In this document: positions 16,281 through 25,281 of the stretch, piece by piece | How the letters are laid out: each line of letters begins with the position of its first letter | How positions within the stretch are numbered: position 1 is the stretch's first letter | Origin: JABMQB01 sp963677475 | GTDB taxonomy: Bacteria; Bacteroidota; Bacteroidia; Bacteroidales; Prolixibacteraceae | DNA: 64,000 nucleotides | Direction of reading: 5' to 3' | Assembly (NCBI GenBank): GCA_963677475.2 | Contig: CAXXQD010000010.1 | Location: 178,249 to 242,248 of the forward strand | The notes under the pieces: model-generated | Databases searched by the model: none | What the model saw: the letters and a program-made list of their open reading frames with translations, nothing else | Told to the model about the DNA's origin: nothing | Made by a program: the position numbers and the translations under genes

Positions 16281-17416
16281 TTGAAAATATTCATATAAAG
16301 AATTTTAAAGCACATTCTGATACAAGAATGTGCTTATCAAGAATAAACATATTGTCTGGACTGAATGGACTTGGAAAGTCATCTATTATTCAAGCTTTAT
16401 TGTTACTTAGACAAACACAGAGAAAAGGATTGCTTGCCAAAGGCTTAGACCTAAATGGGGAGCTATGTTCAATTGGCTCAATAAAAGATTGTATTTATCA
16501 ATATGCTGAAACGGATAATATTGAAATAAGCATTAAAACTAATAATGAGCAAATCCAATGGTCTTTTGTAGCGGACATACATAACCTTTCCGACACTTTT
16601 ATTAAAAGCAATAAAAAAACAACACTATCAGCAGACTCAAAATTTATACTTTTTAATAATAATTTTCAGTATATCAGTGCTTTTAGAAATGGACCTACAA
16701 ATGATTATGACAAGGATACTTCTTCTGTTGAATTGTTAAATCAGATATCAAGGAAAGAAGGAAGATGTGAGCTCGTTGCACATTTCTTTCATTATTTTAA
16801 AGATTACATCGTTAATGATGCAATTGTAAAGGATTCCAAGTTAGGAAATTCATTAAAAGGTCAAGTTGAATTTTGGATGAGAGAAATAAGTCCAAACATT
16901 AATATCCATGTCAATCAAAATGAAACATCCTTCAATATAAAATATAGTTATAGCAATAAAGATATTCAAACTGAACAGTTCAAAGCTTCAAACATCGGTT
17001 TTGGAGTTTCATACGTTTTGCCAATTGTCGTTGCAACATTACAAGCTTGTTCTTTTGTATCATCCAAAAGTAAAAAAGGGAATAGCAGTATTATTATAAT
17101 TGAAAACCCTGAAGCTCATATTCATCCATCAGGGCAAGCAAAACTGATGGAATTAATATGTTTAGCATCCAAGTGCGGTGTTCAATTTATAATTGAAACA
17201 CATAGTGACCATATAATAAATGGATTATTAGTTGGTATAAAAAACAAGTTAATTTCAGAGGATTTTGCAAAAGTATTTTACTTTGATAGATACGATGAAA
17301 CTCATTCAGCGAATGTAATTGATTTACCTGTATTGAAAGGAGGTAAAATAAAAAATGCTCCTGATGGTTTTTTCGACCAATTAGATAAAGATATGTCAAC
17401 ATTAATGGGTTTTTAA
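16277..17416 (+). CDS. AAA ATPase with DUF3696-type C-terminus
   Basis: A 379-residue ABC/OLD-like ATPase. Walker A is GLNGLGKS (28-35), Walker B is IIIIENPEAHIHP (about 271-283) and a conserved His follows in IIETHSDHII. The end, LKGGKIKNAPDGFFDQLDKDM, matches the DUF3696 domain that closes a subset of these ATPases. There is no Toprim nuclease domain, unlike full OLD or GajA proteins. It is coupled to the DUF262 gene by a 4-bp overlap and is followed 4 bp later by the unknown gene. The association suggests a multi-subunit nucleotide-driven defence complex. Confidence 0.88.
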   Translation: MIENIHIKNFKAHSDTRMCLSRINILSGLNGLGKSSIIQALLLLRQTQRKGLLAKGLDLNGELCSIGSIKDCIYQYAETDNIEISIKTNNEQIQWSFVADIHNLSDTFIKSNKKTTLSADSKFILFNNNFQYISAFRNGPTNDYDKDTSSVELLNQISRKEGRCELVAHFFHYFKDYIVNDAIVKDSKLGNSLKGQVEFWMREISPNINIHVNQNETSFNIKYSYSNKDIQTEQFKASNIGFGVSYVLPIVVATLQACSFVSSKSKKGNSSIIIIENPEAHIHPSGQAKLMELICLASKCGVQFIIETHSDHIINGLLVGIKNKLISEDFAKVFYFDRYDETHSANVIDLPVLKGGKIKNAPDGFFDQLDKDMSTLMGF

Positions 17417-17420
17417 TATT

Positions 17421-18233
17421 ATGGTCAATGTTTTTCTATTACTTCCTTTATCTGAGCCAGTTTATCAATGGGAATTTGATACTGAGACTTTGCAAGATGA
17501 AATTTTGATTGTTGAATACTTTCATCTTCTCAAAAGTTCGATTGACTCAATATTTCTGGAAAACTATCAAGGTTATTACGACAGTTCCAATATTTCAAAT
17601 TTTCTAAAAAGTTTTGAAGAAATTGAAGATTGTTATCCTAATCCCTCTTTTAGATTATTGAGGTCTTTTCTCAAAGACTGGGAAAATTGGCAAGAAAATC
17701 AAATTCAACGACAAGAAAACTCATATCTTATTCATGGACAAAATATTCTAAATCATACCTTTTGTGAAACTGCACAATTAACAATTGATAATCCTCAACT
17801 TAAATATGTAATATTAAATTTGAATGGACATAAGCTAGGAAATGAAATAATAGTCTTTGTAAATGAAACTAGCACAAAAACTCCAAGTGTATCAAATTCC
17901 AATGAATTATTATCCTGGTTTGCCGAAGAACGATTACCTCAACGTAACTTTCATATTATTGACAAACATGGCGAAAATAGAGATGAAGTAAGGATAAAAA
18001 ATAATGAGGTAATAAGTCCTTTAAGATGTTCAAAAGATGAAGCACAAGAGTTACTAAAATATGCCATTGGAGATAATTTGAAAGAACTCTACAATTTCGA
18101 CAGAAATAAAAATAGTTTTATTGTGTTCAAATTTGAGGGGCAAACTCCTCAAAATTTATATCATGGTTATCATTTGCCGATAGACACAAATGAAATTTCA
18201 GATATTATAAAATCAAAATTGACAAAAGATTAA
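17421..18233 (+). CDS. Unknown protein, last gene of the DUF262-ATPase cassette
   Basis: A 270-residue soluble protein that I do not recognise. The N-terminal half is acidic and aromatic (many Tyr, Phe, Asp, Glu); the middle carries LKYVILNLNGHKLG; the C-terminal half contains FHIIDKHGENRDEVRIK, then SPLRCSKDEAQELL and the ending segment LYHGYHLP. The last part has several isolated His and Arg residues that could be catalytic, but no known nuclease motif. It has no signal peptide or membrane helix. Its 4-bp spacing to the ATPase makes it part of the operon, and it is the best effector candidate there. Confidence 0.75.
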   Translation: MVNVFLLLPLSEPVYQWEFDTETLQDEILIVEYFHLLKSSIDSIFLENYQGYYDSSNISNFLKSFEEIEDCYPNPSFRLLRSFLKDWENWQENQIQRQENSYLIHGQNILNHTFCETAQLTIDNPQLKYVILNLNGHKLGNEIIVFVNETSTKTPSVSNSNELLSWFAEERLPQRNFHIIDKHGENRDEVRIKNNEVISPLRCSKDEAQELLKYAIGDNLKELYNFDRNKNSFIVFKFEGQTPQNLYHGYHLPIDTNEISDIIKSKLTKD

Positions 18234-18268
18234 AACACGGCATGTAACAATAAGAGAGAATAATTTTT

Positions 18269-19045
18269 ATGGAAAATAAAATCAACTACAAAGGACACAA
18301 ATTTCAATTCCTAATGGTTTTGACAATAATCTGGGTTGTTAGCGAATTAATATATTTTTATTTCGTAGACTCAGATATTGAAGACCCGATCATTAGATTA
18401 ATATTTATTGGCGGTCCTCTTGTATTTGTCTATTTGGGGCATAAATGGGCAAAATGGGTTACATCCACTTTTCTTTTTTTTAATGGAGTCTTGTCAATTG
18501 GAATAACACTAGAAGACAGTTCACTAGTGCTTGCGATAAACAGTATGTTCAATTTATTTTTTGCGTGTTTGCTGCTCTTCTCTAAGAGAATTAAGATCAT
18601 TTTTCATGAAGATGAAAAAACTGCCGACCATGAAAAATATGAGTTGACAACAGAAGAAAAGAAACCTTTTGATTATCCCTATCTTTTAACAAGAGTTCAA
18701 GCGTCATTTATTGATGGAGTGTTATTAGCGATAATCTTAATTGGCTTACTCGCATTAACAAGGAATCTAGACAACAGATTATTTATTGCGATAATGTTTG
18801 GTGTAATCACAGTATTGTACGAGCCTATCCTATTGACATTGAATTCGGCAACACTTGGTCATACAATCATGAAGATTAAAGTTGTAAATATTAAGGATAG
18901 AAATAGTATTAATATGTTACAAGGTTTCTTGAGAATCATCACAAAATTCTTACTTGGATGGCTATCGTTCTTTATGATAAATTTTAATCATGAACATAGA
19001 GCAATCCATGATTACATTAGTTCAAGCATTGTGATTAAAAATTAA
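18269..19045 (+). CDS. RDD-family membrane protein
   Basis: A 258-residue protein. Three or four hydrophobic helices fill the first 110 residues, followed by an RDD domain (about 135-258): LTRVQASFIDGVLL (the R..D signature), a second helix, the TLGHTIMKIKVVN loop and HRAIHDYISSSIVI at the end. The family is of uncertain role. It begins 35 bp after the cassette's last gene. Since its N-terminal helices are not usual for RDD proteins, an accessory membrane role in the island is possible. Confidence 0.8.
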   Translation: MENKINYKGHKFQFLMVLTIIWVVSELIYFYFVDSDIEDPIIRLIFIGGPLVFVYLGHKWAKWVTSTFLFFNGVLSIGITLEDSSLVLAINSMFNLFFACLLLFSKRIKIIFHEDEKTADHEKYELTTEEKKPFDYPYLLTRVQASFIDGVLLAIILIGLLALTRNLDNRLFIAIMFGVITVLYEPILLTLNSATLGHTIMKIKVVNIKDRNSINMLQGFLRIITKFLLGWLSFFMINFNHEHRAIHDYISSSIVIKN

Positions 19046-19141
19046 AAACTCTGCATATCACAGTACATATTGCAGGACAGGGGTCGGTGGTATGCCAACA
19101 TTAGGTTTAAATTAAAAAAAGAATTGTAGCATAAATAATTA

Positions 19142-19175
19142 TGCGTATTTTTGATACTATCAAATGATAGTATCA
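19142..19175 (+). promoter_or_regulatory. Promoter and palindromic operator of the Fic gene
   Basis: TATTTTTG at 19146-19153 with ATTG 19 bp upstream matches the Bacteroidota promoter. A perfect 11-bp inverted repeat, TGATACTATCA-AA-TGATAGTATCA (19152-19175), immediately follows and overlaps the probable transcription start. A repressor bound there would block transcription. The Fic protein carries a C-terminal winged helix, so autoregulation is likely. Confidence 0.7.
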
Positions 19176-19187
19176 GAGAAACAGACA

Positions 19188-20144
19188 ATGAAACCACCAT
19201 ACGAAATAACAAGTAAAATTTTAAACTTAATTGCCTCTATTTCAGAAAAAATTGGAGAAGTTAATGCTGCTCATTTAAATAAACCACCAACAGATTTAAG
19301 AAAAAGAAACCGCATAAAAACCATTCAATCCTCGCTCGAAATTGAAGGCAACACGCTGACAGTTGAACAAATTACGGACTTGCTTGAGAACAAAAGAATT
19401 CTTGCCCCTAAGAAAGATATTTTAGAAGTAAAAAATGCAATCAGCGTTTACAATCAACTTCATAAATTGAAAGTCTACGAATTAAAATCGTTGTGTAAAG
19501 CACATGAAATTTTAATGAAAGGTTTGATTGAAAATCCTGGAAAGCTTCGAACCGGTGCAGTCGGAATTGTAAAAGGCAGCGACGTAGCCCATATTGCACC
19601 TCCCGGAGCTTTGGTTCACTCATTAATGTCTGATTTGTTTAACTACCTAAAAAATGACGATGATTTAGTCCTAATTAAAAGTTGTGTGTTCCATTACGAA
19701 TTTGAATTTATACATCCGCTTGTTGATGGAAATGGAAGAATAGGACGACTTTGGCAAACCATGATTTTAAAAGAGCACTCCCCTTTATTTGAATTTCTTC
19801 CAATTGAAAGCTTGATTAAACAAAAGCAACAAGAATATTACAATGTTTTAGGAAAATCGGACAAACAAGGAAACTCAACCTCGTTTATTGAGTTCATGCT
19901 CGAAATAATAAAAGATGCATTGGAAGATTTATTAAAAGTTCAAAATATCAGCCTGACCAACAACGACAGAATTCTTAATTTTAAAGAAATTATTGGAACA
20001 AATGTATTTTCAAGACAAGACTACTTAAGGGCATTTAAAAATATATCTCAGGCAACTGCAAGTAGGGATTTAAAAGTCGCTGTTGAAAATAATATTATCG
20101 AGAAATATGGAGACAAAAGAACTACAACTTATAAATACAAATAA
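19188..20144 (+). CDS. Fic family protein with N-terminal inhibitory motif and C-terminal winged helix
   Basis: Fic enzymes usually transfer AMP to target proteins. I used the ATG at 19188 (MKPPYEI), giving 318 residues, because the ATG at 19164 lies inside the operator palindrome. The Fic motif is HPLVDGNGRIGR (about 176-187). The inhibitory helix motif SSLEIEGN (about 48-55) of class II, self-inhibited Fic proteins is present. The C-terminus (SRQDYLRAFKNISQATASRDLK) is a winged helix of the type that binds DNA. The gene stands alone at the end of the accessory island. Its substrate is unknown. Confidence 0.88.
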   Translation: MKPPYEITSKILNLIASISEKIGEVNAAHLNKPPTDLRKRNRIKTIQSSLEIEGNTLTVEQITDLLENKRILAPKKDILEVKNAISVYNQLHKLKVYELKSLCKAHEILMKGLIENPGKLRTGAVGIVKGSDVAHIAPPGALVHSLMSDLFNYLKNDDDLVLIKSCVFHYEFEFIHPLVDGNGRIGRLWQTMILKEHSPLFEFLPIESLIKQKQQEYYNVLGKSDKQGNSTSFIEFMLEIIKDALEDLLKVQNISLTNNDRILNFKEIIGTNVFSRQDYLRAFKNISQATASRDLKVAVENNIIEKYGDKRTTTYKYK

Positions 20145-20210
20145 AAAACGGAAACTAAAAAGTGGTATTAGGCAGAACTAAGTTTGTGCCAAGCCTCTTG
20201 TTACTTTCAG

Positions 20211-21989
20211 CTACAATTGAACCAACAACACCTCCACTTTGTCGTTCCTTAATACGTCCACAGTAATCAACTGCCCTGATTCCAGCGTTTTCAACCTGCT
20301 CATATAATCGTACACATTCCCCACTTTAAGGCCATCAATTGCTGTAATAATATCCCCTTTTAGCATCCCCGCATTATCTGCAGGTTTGCCTTTCGAAACG
20401 GCATCAATTCGCAAGCCTCTTTTTTCCATTCCTGCAAAATCAGGCATAATGCCTAGGGTGACTTTAAACCTGCCTCCCCTGCCCGATCTTTGCATTGTGC
20501 CTGATTCATTGTATGTTAGGGCTTCCTCCCGATTGGCAACATCCATTATTACATCGTAGAAATAATCAATAATGTTTTTCTCTCCATCAATGTTTAAAAA
20601 TTCAACATCATCGTTGGGTGTATGGTAGTCCGAATGTGCCCCTGTGGATATGAAAAACACGGGTATTCGCTGCACATAAAACGATGAATGGTCCGAGGGA
20701 CCAAATCCGTCATCCGATAAGGCAAGGTTAAATCCGGGATTGTGTTTTTCCAGGATTTCGGTGGTTTCCAGGGATGTTTTCACCCCTCCAATGCTAAGAC
20801 TGCTTTCCAATGAATCTAACCTTCCAACCATATCAAAATTGAACATGGCAACTACCTTGTCCAAATCAATTGGGGGATTGTTGGTAAATGCTTTGGAGCC
20901 CACAAGCCCCATTTCTTCTGCGCCAAATGTGGTAAAAATTATACTCCTTTTATTTAATTTTTCTGAAGCAATTTTCTCTGCAAGCTCAATAACAGCAGCA
21001 ACACCAGAGGCATTATCATCGGCACCATTATGAACTGCAATGGTATCAATCATTCTTGAACCTGAGCCAGGTCCCCAAAATCCTAAATGGTCGTGATGTG
21101 CCCCAATTATAATAATCTCATCCTTTAACTCTGGATCGTTACCAGCAAGCATCCCAACAACATTTTTTGCTTCCACAACTTTTTGATGAAGATTGACCTT
21201 TGCCGACACAATTTGGTCCAACTGAAAACTGATCGAGCCGTCTTTTTTCAGGTTTGTTTCCAGGCTCTCTATGGTTTTGCCTCTTTCTTCCAGAATTAAA
21301 TCCGCTACTTTACGTGTAAGCTGCAACACAGGTACAGGGTATGTACTGCTGTTTTTATCGTAAAATAACGATGACAATTCATCTTTTGCACTGTATTCAA
21401 CACCCGAAACAAACAAAACACCTTTAGCACCATGGTCCAATGCCGTTAAAACCTTTGTCCGTTCATCGGAATAAGGGACATATTTGCTATCTGGATTATC
21501 CAGTTCAGGATCACCTTTTAACATAAGTACCCATTTGCCAGTTACGTCTATATTTTCATAATCATTATGAACAATGCTATCTTTCTCAATATCAAACCCA
21601 TACCCAACAAACACAACATTGGATAAAAATTCTGTATTGGCTGAAAATGAATAAGGTAAAAAGTCCTGCTCAATTTGAAACGTGTTATCGTTTACTTGAA
21701 GTTGGTTATCTTCTCCCAACTCAACCTCGGTAATCACATTAAAAGGTTGAAAACCTTCCTCACAAATTAATTCTAAACCAGCATTAGCAAATTTTGTCCG
21801 GATATATTCACATGTTAATGAATCGCTATTGGTACCTGGCTTTCGGCCTTTAAGAGAATCAGACGCCAGATAATTAATAGTATTAAAGATATCATTTGAA
21901 GTTATTTCCGGATTATATTTCATTTTACATCCTGCCCCAAATACAATTAGGACAACGACAACTAAAAATCTGGTAATCATATTCTTCAA
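20211..21989 (-). CDS. M28-family exported zinc peptidase with PDZ domain
   Basis: A 592-residue lipoprotein (lipobox FGAGC at about 21). A PA-like insert (about 140-260) is followed by the M28 metallopeptidase domain with GAHHDHLG, NGADDNASGV, GAEEMGLVGS, NFDMVGR and AHSDYHTPNDD, which carry the two-zinc ligands and the catalytic Glu. The C-terminal PDZ domain spans about 505-592 (ADNAGMLKGDIITAIDG). It probably degrades peptides in the periplasm or at the outer membrane. No operon partner is visible. Confidence 0.92.
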   Translation of the reverse strand: MKNMITRFLVVVVLIVFGAGCKMKYNPEITSNDIFNTINYLASDSLKGRKPGTNSDSLTCEYIRTKFANAGLELICEEGFQPFNVITEVELGEDNQLQVNDNTFQIEQDFLPYSFSANTEFLSNVVFVGYGFDIEKDSIVHNDYENIDVTGKWVLMLKGDPELDNPDSKYVPYSDERTKVLTALDHGAKGVLFVSGVEYSAKDELSSLFYDKNSSTYPVPVLQLTRKVADLILEERGKTIESLETNLKKDGSISFQLDQIVSAKVNLHQKVVEAKNVVGMLAGNDPELKDEIIIIGAHHDHLGFWGPGSGSRMIDTIAVHNGADDNASGVAAVIELAEKIASEKLNKRSIIFTTFGAEEMGLVGSKAFTNNPPIDLDKVVAMFNFDMVGRLDSLESSLSIGGVKTSLETTEILEKHNPGFNLALSDDGFGPSDHSSFYVQRIPVFFISTGAHSDYHTPNDDVEFLNIDGEKNIIDYFYDVIMDVANREEALTYNESGTMQRSGRGGRFKVTLGIMPDFAGMEKRGLRIDAVSKGKPADNAGMLKGDIITAIDGLKVGNVYDYMSRLKTLESGQLITVDVLRNDKVEVLLVQL

Positions 21990-22082
21990 TTTTTATGTTA
22001 GAATTTACGCACCAAAACCAGCTATCAAGTTATAGATAATATTGTAATATTAATTAATAAACTTCATTTATTAAAGTGGAAG

Positions 22083-24218
22083 ATGCTTATATTTACGATG
22101 CAAGTTTTATCACTAAAAGAAACGGTTTTGGAAATTATTTTTGAGGAAGGAAATGGGCTTTTATATTTTCTTGCATGCGTTTTTATCGCAGCAATTATTA
22201 CGCTTTTGGTATACTTTAAAAACAAAGAAACCAGGGAATTAACTACAATTCAAAGAAGTTTGCTCTATTTTCTTCGCTTTTCAGGATTACTTTTCCTTTT
22301 GGTTTTATTGATTTCCCCATTTATAAAAACCACCAAAAAGAATATTGAACCGCCAATAATAATTACTGCATTTGACAACTCAATGTCGATGCTCCCCACT
22401 GAGAAAGAAGAGGAAATCCGAGCCGATCTCAATGCCATATATGATAAGTTAAATTCCGGGTTTGCACAGAATTATACAACAATAAACTACACATTTGGGG
22501 AAAGCGCCAACAGGGATAAAGAGCTTACGTTTCAAGAAAAACTTTCGGATTATGCCGACTTAATTAACCAGGTTTACAATACTCATTTTAACGACAACAT
22601 TGGGGCAATGGTGCTAATAGGCGATGGAATTTATAACCATGGGAACAACCCAGTTAATGCCATTGAAAAACTTAACTTCCCAATATATACAATTGGTGTA
22701 GGTGACACAGTTGAGCTTGTTGATTCGAGGATATTGGCTATTTATTCCAATAAAACAGCATTTCTGGATAATCAATTTCCAGTTGAGGTGGATGTGAGTA
22801 TGCAGAAAGCTCAGAATCAACAGTTTTATGTTCGAATTGTACACAATGGGGAAATAATAAGTTCTCAAAAGATAAATCCGAACTCCAATGACTTTTTTAA
22901 AACCATCCAATTTCTTTTGCCGGCAAATGAGAAAGGGCTTCAGCACTATAGAGTTGAATTAGAATCAAATATAATCGAGCAGAACAATAGTAACAACAGT
23001 GCACAGTTTGTTATTAACGTCCTCGAAAACAAACAAAAAATCCTTCTTATTTCGGATGGAGCCCACCCGGATTTAGGTGCAATTAACAATACCTTGCTTA
23101 TGCAGCAAAATTACGAGGTATCTATGTTTTCGCGCGCACCCTATCCCGAAAATGTTGGAGACTTTAACCTGGTAATTTTCCACCAGCTTCCAGGTACTGG
23201 GTTTACCGGAACCGAATTACTTGACATATGCAAACAAAAAAAGATCCCGGTTTTATTTCTTCTTGGGGCAAAAAGTTATATTCCTCAACTAAACAAGCTT
23301 GATTTAGGGTTGGAAATTATTACACAGCCGGGAAACAATGAAGATGCAAAAGCTGTGTTTAACACAGATTACCAATTGTTCAGTTTGAGTGACCGGTTTA
23401 AGGATAATCTTGCAAAATTCCCCCCTTTGCAGGCTGCATTTGGCGACTACCAAACCAAAGCGGGATTCCAGACCATATTTTATCAAAACATTAACGGAAT
23501 TGAAACAGATAGGCCATTGCTTGTTACCACCAATAATTCTGCCTGGAAAAGAGGGTTCCTCCTGGGAGAAGGTTTATGGAGATGGAGGATGTATGACTAT
23601 TATTTAAACGAGAACCATCAAAATTTCAATGAATTTGTCACTTCGCTTGTTCAATATTTAGCCCTGAAAGACAATGAAGATAATTTCATAATTAACTATG
23701 AACCAACATATAACGAAACGAATCCTGTAATTATTCATGCAGAAGTATATAACGAAGCATTTGAACCAATAAATGAGCCGGATGTTACTATTTCAATAAA
23801 AGATAGTATGGGAAATGATTTTCAATATACGTTTGACAAATACAAACAAGGCTATCGTTTAAATGCAGGAATGATGCCAATTGGAGATTATTCTTTCGAG
23901 GCTGTGGTAAGTATTGGTGAAGAGGAATATAAAGAACAAGGTCGTTTTGTTGTCGTTCCTGTAAATATCGAATCAACAATCAACCGGGCAGATCATAACC
24001 TTCTATACCGCTTATCAGCAAACACCAATGGCGAATTATATTATCCCCAAAATATAGATGAATTAATCAATTCGATCAAGCAAAACCCAACTATCAAACC
24101 GGCAGTATATGAACAAACCTCGTTCTCAAATGTACTGAATTTGAAATGGCTGTTCGCCGTAATTTTATTCGTGTTTTCATTGGAAAGGTTTTTGAGGAAA
24201 TTCTGGGGCATTTATTAA
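22083..24218 (+). CDS. Membrane protein with von Willebrand factor A domain
   Basis: A 711-residue protein with membrane helices at about 25-45 and 62-80, then a VWA domain containing a MIDAS motif in AFDNSMSM (DxSxS) and MVLIGDGIYN. The middle has an Ig-like extracellular part and a later ILLISDGAHPDLGA segment; a final helix lies near 692-708. It resembles Bacteroidota BatA-like and unannotated VWA proteins. It heads a three-gene operon with two DUF6340 lipoproteins. The start may be the ATG at 22098. Confidence 0.78.
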   Translation: MLIFTMQVLSLKETVLEIIFEEGNGLLYFLACVFIAAIITLLVYFKNKETRELTTIQRSLLYFLRFSGLLFLLVLLISPFIKTTKKNIEPPIIITAFDNSMSMLPTEKEEEIRADLNAIYDKLNSGFAQNYTTINYTFGESANRDKELTFQEKLSDYADLINQVYNTHFNDNIGAMVLIGDGIYNHGNNPVNAIEKLNFPIYTIGVGDTVELVDSRILAIYSNKTAFLDNQFPVEVDVSMQKAQNQQFYVRIVHNGEIISSQKINPNSNDFFKTIQFLLPANEKGLQHYRVELESNIIEQNNSNNSAQFVINVLENKQKILLISDGAHPDLGAINNTLLMQQNYEVSMFSRAPYPENVGDFNLVIFHQLPGTGFTGTELLDICKQKKIPVLFLLGAKSYIPQLNKLDLGLEIITQPGNNEDAKAVFNTDYQLFSLSDRFKDNLAKFPPLQAAFGDYQTKAGFQTIFYQNINGIETDRPLLVTTNNSAWKRGFLLGEGLWRWRMYDYYLNENHQNFNEFVTSLVQYLALKDNEDNFIINYEPTYNETNPVIIHAEVYNEAFEPINEPDVTISIKDSMGNDFQYTFDKYKQGYRLNAGMMPIGDYSFEAVVSIGEEEYKEQGRFVVVPVNIESTINRADHNLLYRLSANTNGELYYPQNIDELINSIKQNPTIKPAVYEQTSFSNVLNLKWLFAVILFVFSLERFLRKFWGIY

Positions 24219-24237
24219 AATATTTATATTTTTAAAT

Positions 24238-25281
24238 ATGAAAAGGGCATTACAAATTGTATCATCACTGGCATTTATCGCATTTTTTGCCTCCTGTACA
24301 ACAGTTAATTATGTTAGGGTTCAATTGGCCCAGCCTTCAAAAGAAGAACTTCCAAAAGATATTCAAAGTATCCTTCTTGTGAACAGGACTGTTGACGGTA
24401 ATTACCAGGATTACCTGGAAGACTCGTTACAGGTTAAATTTTACAAACAATTGTTCAATGTTGATACTATGCTATTTGATAGTACAGCAGCCGATACAAC
24501 TATTAGGGCATTGGGCGAACTTCTTTTTGAATCAGGCAGATATGATGTGGTCATTCCCCAAAACCGCTTCCTTCCTTTTACTAAAAACACATTTTTCTCG
24601 GATGAGATGGATTGGAATGAAGTAAACCAACTATGCACTGATTTTAATACCGATGTGCTTATGTCGATGGACCACCTGAACATGCACGTTAAAACAAGTT
24701 ACAGCCGTGAAACCATGTACGATAGAACAAGTGACAGGTATTTTAAAGGGTATTTTGCAAGAATGACCATCCAATATAGTGTGTTGCTCCGGGTCTATGA
24801 TCCTTTAAAAAAGAGTATTGTAAACCGTAATTTCATGACCGATACACTGGTGTGGGAACAATTTGGAATGAGTAACAGGGAATTATTTGGGAAAATGACC
24901 AGTGTAAAGGAGGCCCTAATTGAAACAGGGATTTCCATAGCATTGGATGCCTCTGAAAAAATTGCACCACGCTGGAAACCAGATACACGTATGTATTATT
25001 TATCTTCCAACCAATACTTTGTAAAAGCACATGAAGCTGTTCAAAAAAACAATTGGGATGAAGCCCTGAATTATTGGAAAGAGGTAGCCGAAAGTAGTAA
25101 TTCGAAAAGTTTAAAAAGCAAGGCACAGTTTAATGTTGCAATTGCATATGAAATTAGCGGAGATATTGATGAAGCTTATATCTGGGCGTTGAAATCGTAT
25201 GAAACACAGTATAAAAACCTGACGTATAGTTATCTTGACAAATTAAAATCAAGAAGAGAACAGCTGGATAAAATGAAATGA
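24238..25281 (+). CDS. DUF6340-family lipoprotein
   Basis: A 347-residue lipoprotein (lipobox FFASC at about 20). The order of segments, an NRTV-containing N-terminus, a central DTLVWEQF region and a C-terminal TPR-like end (NNWDEALNYWKEVA, NVAIAYEISGDIDEAYIW), fits the DUF6340 family found only in Bacteroidota. Its stop overlaps the start of the next gene by 4 bp. Function unknown, perhaps linked to the upstream VWA protein. Confidence 0.78.
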   Translation: MKRALQIVSSLAFIAFFASCTTVNYVRVQLAQPSKEELPKDIQSILLVNRTVDGNYQDYLEDSLQVKFYKQLFNVDTMLFDSTAADTTIRALGELLFESGRYDVVIPQNRFLPFTKNTFFSDEMDWNEVNQLCTDFNTDVLMSMDHLNMHVKTSYSRETMYDRTSDRYFKGYFARMTIQYSVLLRVYDPLKKSIVNRNFMTDTLVWEQFGMSNRELFGKMTSVKEALIETGISIALDASEKIAPRWKPDTRMYYLSSNQYFVKAHEAVQKNNWDEALNYWKEVAESSNSKSLKSKAQFNVAIAYEISGDIDEAYIWALKSYETQYKNLTYSYLDKLKSRREQLDKMK

